64,000 nucleotides of DNA from Streptomyces sp. NBC_00178 (GCF_036206005.1 NZ_CP108143.1:4741501-4805500), one strand, 5' to 3'; counted from the first letter of the stretch, positions 45,400 to 54,054 are shown. Program-made: numbers and translations. The notes: a model not told the origin generated them from the letters alone.

Positions 45400-46212
45400 C
45401 TACCTGCCCAGGTACTTCGGCGGCTGCTTGGCGAGGAACGCCTCGACGGCGATCGTGTGGTCCTGCGACGCGCCCGCCCTCGTCTGGAGTTCGTCCTCCT
45501 TCTCCAGCGTCTCGGAGAGGGAGTGCGCCGCGCCGTACGCCATCGACGCCTTCAGAGCCGCGTACGCCACCGTCGGGCCGTCCGCGAGGGCGCGGGCCAC
45601 CGCCAGGGCCTCCTTCGCCAGGTCCGCGGCGGGCACCACCTTGTTGGCGATGCCGAGCTCGTAGGCGTCCTGCGCGGAGACGGACCGCGGGAAGAGGAGC
45701 AGGTCCGCGGCGCGGCTCGCGCCGATCAGCCGGGGCAGCGTCCAGGAGACCCCCGAGTCCGCGGTCAGCGCCACCCCCGCGAAGGACGTGTTGAAGGACG
45801 CGGTGTCGGCGACCACGCGGTAGTCGGCGGCGAGCGCGAACCCGAAGCCGGCCCCCGCCGCGACCCCGTTGACCCCCGCCACCACGGGCTTCCGCATCTC
45901 GGTCAGGGCGCGCACGATGGGGTTGTAGTGCTCCCGTACGGTGCTGAGCGCGTTGCCGCCGCCCGACGCGCGCGCCTCGGAGAGCTTGGCGACGTGCTCC
46001 TTGAGATCCTGGCCGACGCAGAAGGCGCGCCCGGTCGCGGTGAGCAGAACCGCCCGTACGGCGGGGTCGTCCGCGACCGCCAGGAGTGCGTCGCGGAGTG
46101 CGACCTTGGCGGCGGTGTTCATGGCGTTCATGGCGTCGGGGCGGTTGATCGTGATCGTCGCGAGCCCGTCGCTCACGTCCGTGAGCACGGCGTCAGCCAT
46201 GGTGTCGGCCAT
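45400..46212 (-). CDS. Enoyl-CoA hydratase/isomerase family protein
   Basis: 270-aa crotonase-fold protein. ITINRPDAMNAMN, the oxyanion-hole segment AFCVGQDLKEH, and VAGVNGVAAGAGFGFALAADYRV are seen, with TADSGVSWTLPRLIG carrying an Asp/Ser in place of one of the two catalytic Glu found in classical hydratases. Activity may therefore be isomerase- or hydrolase-like, for example of the PaaG type. ATG at 46212 follows AAGGGGATCAAGGA. Convergent with tagA with only 6 nt between. Confidence 0.87.
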   Translation of the reverse strand: MADTMADAVLTDVSDGLATITINRPDAMNAMNTAAKVALRDALLAVADDPAVRAVLLTATGRAFCVGQDLKEHVAKLSEARASGGGNALSTVREHYNPIVRALTEMRKPVVAGVNGVAAGAGFGFALAADYRVVADTASFNTSFAGVALTADSGVSWTLPRLIGASRAADLLLFPRSVSAQDAYELGIANKVVPAADLAKEALAVARALADGPTVAYAALKASMAYGAAHSLSETLEKEDELQTRAGASQDHTIAVEAFLAKQPPKYLGR

Positions 46213-46415
46213 TCCTTGATCCCCTTACGGCTCCGGCGTCGTGCCCGTCCGGGCACTGTCGAGGCAAGCATGGCGGACTCCGGGCGGGCCGGGCATGTGA
46301 CCTGCGTCTAACGATTGGACCTCGACCGGAGGTCGCGGGCGGCGCAGTATCGCAGCTGGATCGCCGAATTGGGTGGTTATGGGAAAGCGCGTTGCGCAAG
46401 CGATGCCGACCGATG
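46213..46415. other. Intergenic region between enoyl-CoA hydratase and DUF3117 gene
   Basis: Divergent control region of about 200 nt; no gene recognised. The promoter candidate for the plus-strand gene follows at 46416. Confidence 0.3.
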
Positions 46416-46446
46416 TTGGTCATCGGGGTCCCTGATGCGGGATAAT
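46416..46446 (+). promoter_or_regulatory. Candidate promoter of the DUF3117 gene
   Basis: TTGGTC (46416-46421) and a good -10, GATAAT (46441-46446), with a long 19-nt spacer, about 90 nt upstream of the start. The -10 is the stronger part of the call. Confidence 0.4.
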
Positions 46447-46537
46447 GCGAAGGAAGCATTGTGTTCGACGCCGGTGAGGCAGCGCCTGTCATGGAGCCGC
46501 CGGCTGCGATGAGCTGGTTTCAGGAAGGGGAACGAGC

Positions 46538-46705
46538 ATGGCGGCCATGAAGCCGCGGACGGGCGACGGCCCGCTCGAGGTGACAAAGGAGGGGCGGGGC
46601 ATCGTCATGCGCGTTCCGCTCGAAGGCGGCGGTCGGCTTGTCGTCGAGCTGACTCCGGACGAGGCCGATGCACTCGGTGACGCCCTGAAGAAGGTCGTCG
46701 GCTGA
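46538..46705 (+). CDS. DUF3117 small conserved protein (Rv1211-like)
   Basis: 55 aa: MAAMKPRTGDGPLEVTKEGR at the start and VELTPDEADALGDALKKVVG at the end. GGAAGGGG precedes the ATG. DUF3117 is nearly invariant across actinobacteria and here keeps its place after tagA, as Rv1211 does in M. tuberculosis (reported as calmodulin-like in mycobacteria). Function in Streptomyces unknown. A very strong terminator follows. Confidence 0.9.
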   Translation: MAAMKPRTGDGPLEVTKEGRGIVMRVPLEGGGRLVVELTPDEADALGDALKKVVG

Positions 46706-46723
46706 GGCGGAGCGCCCACACTT

Positions 46724-46764
46724 CACCACCGCCCCGGCACGGACTCCGTGCCGGGGCGGTGGTG
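46724..46764. terminator. Bidirectional terminator DUF3117 / O-methyltransferase
   Basis: Perfect 17-bp stem 46724-46740 / 46748-46764, extended by two more G-C pairs to a 3-nt loop, 19 nt after the DUF3117 stop. Confidence 0.9.
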
Positions 46765-46891
46765 CGTCCGGGGCGGTGCGGGGACACCGCCCGCGCCGGT
46801 GGGCCGGGTAGGCGAGGTGCGGCGGCGCCGGGGCGTCGACCACGGTGAGCCGACTGCGGTCGGGGCGCCCCGAAGGGCGTGCGGCGGGCGG

Positions 46892-47557
46892 TCAGCCGCG
46901 CCGCACCGCACACAGAAGTCCGTCACCCACCGGCAGGAGCGTGGCCATGAGCTCCTGGCTCTCGCGCACCGCCCGCAGCAGCTCCCGCAGTCGCAGCACC
47001 TCGGCCGGCTGCGCGGCGGAGTCGATCGTGCGGCCGTCCGCGAAGACGCCCTCGAAGCAGACCAGACCGCCGGGCCGGAGCAGGCGCAACGATTCAGCGA
47101 GGCAGTCCAGGCTCTCCAGCCGGTCGCCGTCGCAGAAGACGAGGTCGTACCCGCCGTCGGCGAGGCGCGGCAGTACGTCGAGGGCCCGGCCGGGGATGAA
47201 GCGGGCCCGGTTCGTCGCGAACCCGGCCGCCCGGAAGGCCTGGCGGGCGAACTGCTGGCGCTCGGGTTCCGGATCGACGGTGGTCAGGACACCGTCCGGG
47301 CGCATGCCCTGCAGCAGATAGATGCCCGACACGCCCGTTCCGGTGCCGATCTCGGCCACCGCCTTGGCGTCCGCCGTGGCCGCGAGCAGGCGCAACGCCG
47401 CGCCGGTGCCTGACGACACCGGGCGGAGCCCCGCCTCGTGGGCCCGGTCCCGGGCCCAGAGCAGAGCTTCTTCCTCGGCGACAAAGGCGTCGGCGAATGC
47501 CCAGCTCGTCTGCCGGTTGGCGGTAATGACCCTCTCCTGTCCCCGTAGTTGGCGCAA
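46892..47557 (-). CDS. O-methyltransferase family 3 protein (Rv1220c-like)
   Basis: 221-aa SAM-dependent methyltransferase of the COMT-like family 3. The SAM site is AVAEIGTGTGVSGIYLLQGM with the acidic TTVDPEPERQQ, then YDLVFCDGDRLESLDCL as metal/substrate loop and GGLVCFEGVFADG. The nearest usable start is TTG at 47557. It is divergent from the sigE gene, as Rv1220c is from sigE in mycobacteria. Substrate unknown. Confidence 0.87.
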   Translation of the reverse strand: MRQLRGQERVITANRQTSWAFADAFVAEEEALLWARDRAHEAGLRPVSSGTGAALRLLAATADAKAVAEIGTGTGVSGIYLLQGMRPDGVLTTVDPEPERQQFARQAFRAAGFATNRARFIPGRALDVLPRLADGGYDLVFCDGDRLESLDCLAESLRLLRPGGLVCFEGVFADGRTIDSAAQPAEVLRLRELLRAVRESQELMATLLPVGDGLLCAVRRG

Positions 47558-47581
47558 CGGTGACTGTATCCGCTGCGCCCG

Positions 47582-47607
47582 GGAACCCGCAGATGGGACC
47601 GGGCGTT
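47582..47607 (+). promoter_or_regulatory. ECF-type promoter upstream of the sigma factor gene
   Basis: GGAACC (47582-47587), 16-nt spacer, CGTT (47604-47607): the classical -35/-10 pair used by stress-responsive ECF sigma factors. It points at sigE, about 130 nt upstream of its start, and suggests autoregulation. Confidence 0.6.
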
Positions 47608-47735
47608 ATGAGGGGGTGCGGGAGAACAGCTGGACCGGGCCCCGCGGCGCGGCCCGGAATGTGCCTCTTGCCCCCGGTGGGACCGGGGCGCGAGCAGGGA
47701 AAAAGGCTTATCCGGAGCTAACGGGCGAGGTGGCT

Positions 47736-48497
47736 ATGGTAGGGGCTCCACTGGACACCACCAGAGCCGATAGGGGAGGTGCGGCTGCGCCTGTGGATCG
47801 GGGAGGAGCGCTGCGGCGCTTTCTCAGGTCGGCGGGTGAGCCGAAATCCGTGACCAACACCGCTGACCGTTCTTCCAACGACTCCGCACCGACCGCGACC
47901 TTCGCCTCAGATGCGGATTCTCAGGCGTGGACCCCGCCCTCATGGGAAGAGATCGTCAGCACGCACAGCGGCCGGGTGTACCGACTCGCCTACCGGCTGA
48001 CGGGTAACCAGCACGACGCCGAGGACCTCACCCAGGAGGTCTTCGTCCGCGTCTTCCGGTCGCTGTCGACCTATACGCCCGGCACCTTCGAGGGCTGGCT
48101 GCACAGGATCACGACGAATCTCTTCCTGGACATGGTCCGCCGAAAGCAGCGGATCCGTTTCGACTCACTCGGCGACGACGCGGCGGAGCGGCTGCCCAGC
48201 CGCGAGCCGTCCCCGCAGCAGGTCTTCAACGACACGCACTTCGACGCGGACGTCCAGCAGGCGCTGGACACCCTCGCGCCGGAGTTCCGTGCCGCGGTCG
48301 TGCTCTGCGACATCGAGGGCCTCTCCTACGAGGAGATCGCCGCGACGCTCGGCGTCAAGCTCGGCACCGTGCGCAGCCGCATCCACCGCGGCCGCTCGCA
48401 CCTGCGCAAGGCGCTCCGCCACCGTTCGCCCGAGGCGCGCGCCGAGCAGCGTTCCCTGGCGGACGCGGTGCTGGCGGGGGAGGGAGGATCGGCGTGA
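47736..48497 (+). CDS. sigE: ECF RNA polymerase sigma factor, mycobacterial SigE-like
   Basis: About 253 aa from the ATG at 47736 (GAGG 5 nt upstream); GTG at 47794 or 47848 are other possible starts, and the first 70 residues are polar and poorly conserved. Sigma region 2 reads RVYRLAYRLTGNQHDAEDLTQEVFVRVFRSL to TTNLFLDMVRRKQR. Region 4 reads ALDTLAPEFRAAVVLCDIEGLSYEEIAATLGVKLGTVRSRIHRGRSHLR. There is no region 3, as in all ECF factors. Stop overlaps the anti-sigma start (GTGA). The symbol follows the mycobacterial orthologue; S. coelicolor's own SigE is a different protein. Confidence 0.9.
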   Translation: MVGAPLDTTRADRGGAAAPVDRGGALRRFLRSAGEPKSVTNTADRSSNDSAPTATFASDADSQAWTPPSWEEIVSTHSGRVYRLAYRLTGNQHDAEDLTQEVFVRVFRSLSTYTPGTFEGWLHRITTNLFLDMVRRKQRIRFDSLGDDAAERLPSREPSPQQVFNDTHFDADVQQALDTLAPEFRAAVVLCDIEGLSYEEIAATLGVKLGTVRSRIHRGRSHLRKALRHRSPEARAEQRSLADAVLAGEGGSA

Positions 48498-49426
48498 ACG
48501 GCACAGGTGCGACCCCCGCGGAGCAGCATCTGGGGGACCGGCTCGCCGCCCTCGTCGACGGCGAGCTCAAACACGACGCCCGGGAGCGGGTCCTGGCCCA
48601 CCTGGCGACCTGCGCCAGGTGCAAGGCCGAGGCCGACGCCCAACGCCGGCTGAAGAGCGCCTTCGCGTCCTCCGCCGCACCCTCGCCCTCCGAGGGTTTC
48701 CTCGCCCGGCTCCAGGGACTTCCCGCAGGCCCGGGCGACGGTCCCGGAGACGGACGGCGCTTCGGTGAGGGGATCCTCCCCGTGATGCAGCCGGGCGGTC
48801 CGGCCGGCTCGGGGCGCACCCACTTCGGCGACCTCGGATACATGCCCACGGTCCACGGCTCGACCGCCGTGCTGCCGGGCGGCCCCTCCGGGTCCGGCTT
48901 CCGTATCCACGCCGTCGGCCGGGACGCCGACCGTTCCCCCTGGCGCGGCAGGCGCTTCGCCTTCGCGGCGGCCAGTGCCGTCTCGCTCGCGGCCATCGCG
49001 CTGGGCGGCGCGCTCCCCCTGGACTACGCCCCCGACGCACCGTTGAGGGCCGAGGAGGCGGGTACCGGCACGACCCCGCTGATCGCCGAGGAGCGGACCG
49101 GCAGCACACGCGCCGCGGGCCGCGGCGGGGCGCTCGCCGTCGCAGACGGGCGGGGCCCCCTGCAGACGACCGCACCGTCCTCGTCCGCCAGGCCGCTGCT
49201 CGCCTCCGCACCGGCCCTGCTGAACGCGTCCGCATTCGCCGGCGGCACCGCTGCCTTCCCGGTGCTCAACGTCGCGGTCCCGCCGCTGATACGGCCCACA
49301 AACGCCGGCCCGCTCTACTCGGCGGCGCTCGGCCCGGGCACCGACCCGACGCTGCCCGCACCCTCCGCGACGGCCTCCGCTCCGCTGCCGGCCGACCGCA
49401 CCACCGCGCTTTCCCCGCTCCGCTGA
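48494..49426 (+). CDS. rseA: Zinc-type anti-sigma factor, RseA-like, membrane-anchored
   Basis: 310 aa; GTG overlaps the sigma stop. The N-terminal zinc anti-sigma motif is VLAHLATCARC (HxxxCxxC, residues about 35-43). A long Gly/Pro-rich linker follows, then one weak hydrophobic segment near 153-175 (RFAFAAASAVSLAAIALGGALPL), and an Ala/Pro/Ser-rich outer tail. In mycobacteria RseA sequesters SigE and is destroyed on envelope or oxidative stress. The putative membrane span and long tail are additions relative to the short mycobacterial protein. Confidence 0.85.
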   Translation: MNGTGATPAEQHLGDRLAALVDGELKHDARERVLAHLATCARCKAEADAQRRLKSAFASSAAPSPSEGFLARLQGLPAGPGDGPGDGRRFGEGILPVMQPGGPAGSGRTHFGDLGYMPTVHGSTAVLPGGPSGSGFRIHAVGRDADRSPWRGRRFAFAAASAVSLAAIALGGALPLDYAPDAPLRAEEAGTGTTPLIAEERTGSTRAAGRGGALAVADGRGPLQTTAPSSSARPLLASAPALLNASAFAGGTAAFPVLNVAVPPLIRPTNAGPLYSAALGPGTDPTLPAPSATASAPLPADRTTALSPLR

Positions 49427-49516
49427 CCACGGGTCTGCGCACGGATTCGCAAACCTGGTTGAATTCCCCGGAGGGACGCCCCTGTGAGGCGTGCGAGGGC
49501 CAGTTGCGGGGAGAGC

Positions 49517-51451
49517 ATGGACGACGGTAGGCCCAGCGGGCCGAAGACGAAGTGGTGGAGCCGGCCCTCGACGGACCGGCCCGGCCCGGCCGGTCCCGAG
49601 GACGCGGCACCCGTCGCCGGAACGACGGGCGGCACCACCGGACACGGCGCGACCGCGCCGGCGCCCCCTGAGGGATCGGCGCCCCGGGCCGCCGAACCCG
49701 AGGACTACACGCCCGCACCTCCGCTCCCGCCGGCGGACCGGGCCGGGCATGTGCCCGTGCCGACGACCGCCGAGGACCGCGCGGACGCGTACACGCCCGC
49801 ACCGCCGTCGCCCGCACGCGTCGCCCCGGACGCAGCCGCGCCCGACCCCGGGGGTCACGCGTCCGCGCCGACCGCCGCGCACGGGACCCCGGCGGCTCCG
49901 GCGTCCGCGCCCGCCCCCGACGCGTACCCGCCCCGACCGGCGTCCGCGCAGCCGCCCGTCGGGCCCCTCGCCCCGGAGCCGTTCGCCCCCGCGCCCCGTG
50001 CGGAGCCGTTGCACGCACCCGACGAATACAGCACCCCGCCGTACGGCGGACCCGGGCCGTGGGCTCCCGCGCCGCCCGTGCAGCGCCCCGTGCCGACCCC
50101 GGCCCACGGAACCCCCGTACCCCCGCCGTACGGGGGGACCGACGGCCACGGGGCGGCCCCGGCCCCGGCCGTACCCACCGAGGGCTACGCGCCGCCGAAC
50201 GCCGTGCCGCAGCAGCCCGGTGGCCCGGCGCGGCCTCCGCAGGGCCCGCCGGCCTCGCAGTGGATGCGCTACGACCCGTGGGGCGCGCCCCAGCAGCCGC
50301 TGAGCCACCCGGGCCCCGTGGCGGACACCCGGCGCCCGCGCGGCGGCCGCCGCGGGAGCCTGCTCGTGGGCGCCGCGCTCCTCGCCCTCGTCGCGGGAGG
50401 GGTCGGCGGCGGAATCGGTGCCTACGTCGAACGCAACGGCGGCCTGGCCACCGTCGAACTCCAGCAGGCCGACCGGGACAACGGCGGCCGGGCTCCCGAC
50501 AGCGTCGCGGGCATCGCCGCCAGCGCGCTGCCCAGCGTCGTCACCCTCCACGTCAACGGCTCCGCGGAGTCGGGCACCGGGACCGGGTTCGTCCTCGACG
50601 GCAAGGGCCACATCCTCACCAACAACCACGTGGTCGCCCCGGCCGGTTCGACCGGCGACATCACCGTGACCTTCAGCGGCGGCGAGACCGCTCCCGCCGA
50701 GGTCGTCGGCAAGGACAGCGGGTACGACCTGGCCGTCGTCAAGGTCTCCGGGGTCTCGGGGCTCAAGCCGCTGCCGCTCGGGAACTCCGACAACGTGCAG
50801 GTCGGCGATCCGGTCGTGGCCATCGGTGCCCCGTTCGACCTCTCCAACACCGTCACGTCCGGAATCATCAGCGCCAAGCAGCGGCCCATCACCGCGGGCG
50901 GCGAGAAGGGCGACGGCACGGACGTCAGCTACGTCGACGCCCTGCAGACCGACGCCCCGATCAACCCCGGCAACTCCGGTGGACCGCTGGTCGACACCGA
51001 GGCCAGGGTGATCGGCATCAACAGCGCCATCCGCGCCGCCGACAGTGCCGCGGGCGCCGAAGGCGGCCAGTCGGGTTCCATCGGGCTCGGCTTCGCGATA
51101 CCGATCAACCAGGGCAAGCGGGTCGCCGAGGAGCTGATCAACACCGGCAAGGCCACCCATCCGGTGATCGGCGTCACGCTGGACATGGAGTTCGCCGGGG
51201 ACGGGGCCAAGGTCGGGGGGAAGGCGGACAGCGGTGGACCGGCCGTGACCGAGGCGGGACCCGCCGACAAGGCGGGCATCCGGGCGGGCGACGTCATCAC
51301 CGAGGTCGACGGCCGGCGTGTGCACAGCGGCGAGGAACTGATCGTCAAGATCCGCGCACACAGGCCCGGCGACGAACTCCGCGTCCGGCTGACACGTGGT
51401 GGTAAGGACCTGTCCATGACTTTGACGCTGGGTTCGGCGAGCGGCACCTGA
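49517..51451 (+). CDS. htrA: HtrA/DegP-like membrane serine protease with PDZ domain
   Basis: 644 aa from the ATG at 49517 (GGGGAG upstream). Residues 1-270 are a cytoplasmic Pro/Ala-rich disordered region. A transmembrane helix lies near 280-305 (SLLVGAALLALVAGGVGGGIGAYV). The trypsin-like domain has His about 371 (TNNHVV), Asp about 404 (YDLAVVKV) and Ser about 487 (NPGNSGGPL). The C-terminal PDZ is seen in TEAGPADKAGIRAGDVITEVDGRRV. It degrades or senses misfolded exported proteins; its place after sigE-rseA is conserved with mycobacteria. Confidence 0.93.
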   Translation: MDDGRPSGPKTKWWSRPSTDRPGPAGPEDAAPVAGTTGGTTGHGATAPAPPEGSAPRAAEPEDYTPAPPLPPADRAGHVPVPTTAEDRADAYTPAPPSPARVAPDAAAPDPGGHASAPTAAHGTPAAPASAPAPDAYPPRPASAQPPVGPLAPEPFAPAPRAEPLHAPDEYSTPPYGGPGPWAPAPPVQRPVPTPAHGTPVPPPYGGTDGHGAAPAPAVPTEGYAPPNAVPQQPGGPARPPQGPPASQWMRYDPWGAPQQPLSHPGPVADTRRPRGGRRGSLLVGAALLALVAGGVGGGIGAYVERNGGLATVELQQADRDNGGRAPDSVAGIAASALPSVVTLHVNGSAESGTGTGFVLDGKGHILTNNHVVAPAGSTGDITVTFSGGETAPAEVVGKDSGYDLAVVKVSGVSGLKPLPLGNSDNVQVGDPVVAIGAPFDLSNTVTSGIISAKQRPITAGGEKGDGTDVSYVDALQTDAPINPGNSGGPLVDTEARVIGINSAIRAADSAAGAEGGQSGSIGLGFAIPINQGKRVAEELINTGKATHPVIGVTLDMEFAGDGAKVGGKADSGGPAVTEAGPADKAGIRAGDVITEVDGRRVHSGEELIVKIRAHRPGDELRVRLTRGGKDLSMTLTLGSASGT

Positions 51452-51559
51452 CGGCCACCCGCAGGTACCGCGTCGGCAGCTTCGCCGGGTACCGTGGAGC
51501 GGTCCGGGCCCCGGTGACCTGGCGGGGGAGAACTCGCAGAGAACACGAGGAGCATCAAG

Positions 51560-52027
51560 GTGTTCAATGACATAGGCGCACTCGAGCTGCTGACGCTCGT
51601 GGTTCTCGCCGTGCTCGTATTCGGCCCGGAGAAGCTGCCGAAGGTCATCCAGGACGTCACGCGCACCATCCGCAAGATCCGGGAGTTCTCGGACAGCGCG
51701 AAGGAGGACATCCGCTCGGAGCTCGGCCCGCAGTTCAAGGACTTCGAGTTCGAGGACCTCAACCCCAAGACGTTCGTGCGCAAGCAGCTCATGGACGGCG
51801 GCAACGACGACCTGGGGCTCAAGGAGATCCGGGAGAGCTTCGACCTGCGCAAGGAGCTGGCGGACGTCACCGACGCGGTGAACGGCCGTGAGACGGCGTC
51901 GGCCGCCGGTGCCGCCGCCGCCGGTGGGGCCGCCTCCGGTGCCGCGGCGGGCGGGCCCGATCTGCTCAAGAAGCCGGCGCAGCCCGCGAAGGACGAGCGC
52001 CCGCCCTTCGACGCAGACGCCACCTGA
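51560..52027 (+). CDS. tatB: Twin-arginine translocase subunit TatB
   Basis: 155 aa, GTG start. MFNDIGALELLTLVVLAVLVFGPEKLPKVIQD contains the short N-terminal helix, the GPEKLP hinge typical of TatB, and then the amphipathic helix (VTRTIRKIREFSD). A charged and finally Ala/Gly-rich cytoplasmic tail follows. It forms the substrate receptor with TatC (encoded elsewhere). Its position after htrA is conserved in actinobacteria. Confidence 0.93.
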   Translation: MFNDIGALELLTLVVLAVLVFGPEKLPKVIQDVTRTIRKIREFSDSAKEDIRSELGPQFKDFEFEDLNPKTFVRKQLMDGGNDDLGLKEIRESFDLRKELADVTDAVNGRETASAAGAAAAGGAASGAAAGGPDLLKKPAQPAKDERPPFDADAT

Positions 52028-52065
52028 GACCCGTCAATCCCGACTCGTCCGGACGGTATGGCTAT

Positions 52066-52160
52066 TCTCCATCTGTCCGGTTGCGAGGTTGCCCATGCCC
52101 ACGGGGGGAGGGCCGCTCCGGATCAGCGGAAGATCGAGGAGGCGGCCGGACAGATGGAGA
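52066..52160 (+). promoter_or_regulatory. 15-bp inverted repeat enclosing the ribosome site and start of the next gene
   Basis: TCTCCATCTGTCCGG (52066-52080) is exactly complementary to 52146-52160, which contains the ATG at 52154. The 65-nt loop carries the GAGGAGG ribosome site. In mRNA this could hide the start codon; alternatively the two arms are protein-binding half-sites. Confidence 0.45.
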
Positions 52161-52816
52161 CGACGAGTCGGGTAGGGGCGGACGATGCGCCCAGCGCAGT
52201 CACCGCAGAGGGGGTGCCGGCGACCCGGCGTACTGTCGACGGCTATCTCAAGGCGCCGTTCCCCTGGTACGGACTGGACGGGGCCTTCACCGGGCCGCGC
52301 TGGCTGATGCACGTCACCGCGGCGGCGGACGACACGGTGCAGCACGGTTCCACCGGGCACGGTGAGGAGCCCGTCGTGCGGGCCGACGCCGGGGCGGAGA
52401 AGGCGCGCTTCGCGGTGGTCGTGACCGTGGGCAACAACCCCGTGAGGGACAGCGACGACGGTACGGGCGTGCTGGACGCGACCACGGTCTCGTCGGCCGC
52501 CTGGCTGGCCGGTTCGGGCCTGCTGGACTGCACGTGGCCGCCGCAGATGGACCACACCCTGCGTGGCGAATGGCTGAATCAGCAGACGGAGACCGCGTTC
52601 GAGCTCGCGGACGACCTCGGCCGGGAGCCGTGGTCGACGCTGTCGCTCCCGGTGGACGGGGTGCCGGTGGAGTTCCACTACCGGGAGTCCGAGTTCGGCT
52701 GGGTGCTCGCGGGATCGGCGCCGGACGGGGTCCACATCGGCGCCTACGGCCGCGGCATGAGCGCCTACGGCCTGGGATTCGCGGTGATCGGCGACATCGC
52801 CTCCTACGAGGCCTGA
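52154..52816 (+). CDS. Conserved actinobacterial protein of unknown function
   Basis: 220 aa from the ATG at 52154; an upstream ATG at 52058 would add 32 residues that look non-native. No membrane segment or catalytic motif recognised. It contains YLKAPFPWYGLDGAFTGPRWL, VVVTVGNNPVRDSDDG, and GVPVEFHYRESEFGWVLAGSAPDGVHIGAYGRGMSAYGLGF, a soluble alpha/beta composition. It follows tatB by 126 nt and ends at a very strong hairpin shared with mrp. Confidence 0.75.
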   Translation: METTSRVGADDAPSAVTAEGVPATRRTVDGYLKAPFPWYGLDGAFTGPRWLMHVTAAADDTVQHGSTGHGEEPVVRADAGAEKARFAVVVTVGNNPVRDSDDGTGVLDATTVSSAAWLAGSGLLDCTWPPQMDHTLRGEWLNQQTETAFELADDLGREPWSTLSLPVDGVPVEFHYRESEFGWVLAGSAPDGVHIGAYGRGMSAYGLGFAVIGDIASYEA

Positions 52817-52824
52817 GCCACACG

Positions 52825-52872
52825 CACACGGGTGGGGGCCGCCTCTGCGAAGAGGCGGCCCCCACCCGTGTG
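52825..52872. terminator. Bidirectional terminator with GCGA tetraloop
   Basis: Perfect 22-bp stem 52825-52846 / 52851-52872 closed by GCGA, between two convergent genes. The longest perfect hairpin in the window. Confidence 0.93.
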
Positions 52873-52877
52873 AGCGC

Positions 52878-54011
52878 TCAGAACTTGTTGCGCGGCGTGA
52901 GACCCAGCGACATGCCCGACAGGCCGCGCTGACGGCCACTCAGCCTGCTGGCGATGGAACGCAGCGCCGAGCCCGCCGGGGAGTCCGGGTCGGACAGGAC
53001 GACCGGCTTGCCCTCGTCGCCGCCCTCCCGCAGCCGTACGTCGATCGGGATGGACCCGAGGACCGGCACCTCGGCGCCGACCGTCCTGGTCAGCCCGTCG
53101 GCGACCCTCTGGCCCCCGCCCGAACCGAAGACGTCGACCATCTCGTCGCAGTGCGGGCACGGCATGCCCGACATGTTCTCGACGACACCGACGATCTTCT
53201 GATGGGTCTGCACGGCGATGGAGCCGGCCCGCTCGGCGACCTCGGCGGCGGCCTGCTGCGGGGTGGTGACGACCAGGATCTCGGCGTTGGGCACCAGTTG
53301 GGCCACGGAGATCGCGATGTCGCCGGTGCCCGGCGGCAGGTCGAGCAGCAGGACGTCCAGGTCGCCCCAGTACACGTCCGCGAGGAACTGCTGCAGCGCG
53401 CGGTGCAGCATCGGGCCGCGCCACACCACCGGAGAGTTGCCCGGGGTGAACATCCCGATGGAGATGACCTTCACGCCGTGCGCGGACGGCGGCATGATCA
53501 TGTTCTCGACCTGGGTGGGCTTGCCGTCCGCACCGAGCATCCGCGGCACGCTGTGCCCGTAGATGTCGGCGTCCACGACGCCGACCTTGAGACCGTCGGC
53601 GGCCATCGCCGCGGCGAGGTTCACCGTCACCGAGGACTTGCCGACGCCGCCCTTGCCGGAGGCGACCGCGTAGACCCGGGTCAGCGAACCGGGCTTCGCG
53701 AAGGGCACCTCGCGCTCCGCCGTGCCGCCGCGCAGCGCCGAGGCGAGGTCCTTGCGCTGTTCGTCGCTCATCACGTCGAGGGTGACCTCCACCCGCGACA
53801 CGCCCTCGACGCGGGCGACCGCGTCGGTGACGTTCTGGGTGATCGTGTCGCGCATCGGGCAGCCGGAGACCGTGAGGTACACGGTGACAGCGACCACACC
53901 GTCAGGGTCGATCGCGACCGATTTCACCATGCCGAGTTCGGTGATCGGTCGGTGGATCTCCGGGTCGTTCACTGTCGCCAGTGCTTCGCGCACCGCGTCT
54001 TCCGTAGCCAT
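52878..54011 (-). CDS. mrp: Mrp/ApbC-family iron-sulphur cluster carrier ATPase
   Basis: 377 aa. Residues 1-90 form a MIP18/DUF59 domain (VNDPEIHRPITELGMVKSV, VYLTVSGCPMRDTI). The deviant P-loop ASGKGGVGKSSVTVNLA lies near residue 120, with switch regions VGVVDADIYGHSVPRML and LLLDLPPGTGDIAIS. The dimer-bridging CxxC is MSGMPCPHCDEM. Mrp proteins carry or insert Fe-S clusters. The ATG at 54011 has only a weak ribosome site. Gene order with sigE-htrA-tatB matches mycobacteria. Confidence 0.95.
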   Translation of the reverse strand: MATEDAVREALATVNDPEIHRPITELGMVKSVAIDPDGVVAVTVYLTVSGCPMRDTITQNVTDAVARVEGVSRVEVTLDVMSDEQRKDLASALRGGTAEREVPFAKPGSLTRVYAVASGKGGVGKSSVTVNLAAAMAADGLKVGVVDADIYGHSVPRMLGADGKPTQVENMIMPPSAHGVKVISIGMFTPGNSPVVWRGPMLHRALQQFLADVYWGDLDVLLLDLPPGTGDIAISVAQLVPNAEILVVTTPQQAAAEVAERAGSIAVQTHQKIVGVVENMSGMPCPHCDEMVDVFGSGGGQRVADGLTRTVGAEVPVLGSIPIDVRLREGGDEGKPVVLSDPDSPAGSALRSIASRLSGRQRGLSGMSLGLTPRNKF

Positions 54012-54054
54012 ACGGACGATGGTACGGCGCCGGGGGCTACGCGCGGGTAGCCCC

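Noticed and set aside
47322..47735. Upstream extension of the sigma factor frame to 47322
   Set aside because: Runs through the antisense of the O-methyltransferase and the ECF promoter; residues are unlike sigma factors.
48326..51361. 1011-aa minus-strand frame across rseA and htrA
   Set aside because: Arginine/glycine-rich shadow without motifs; both plus-strand genes are well supported.
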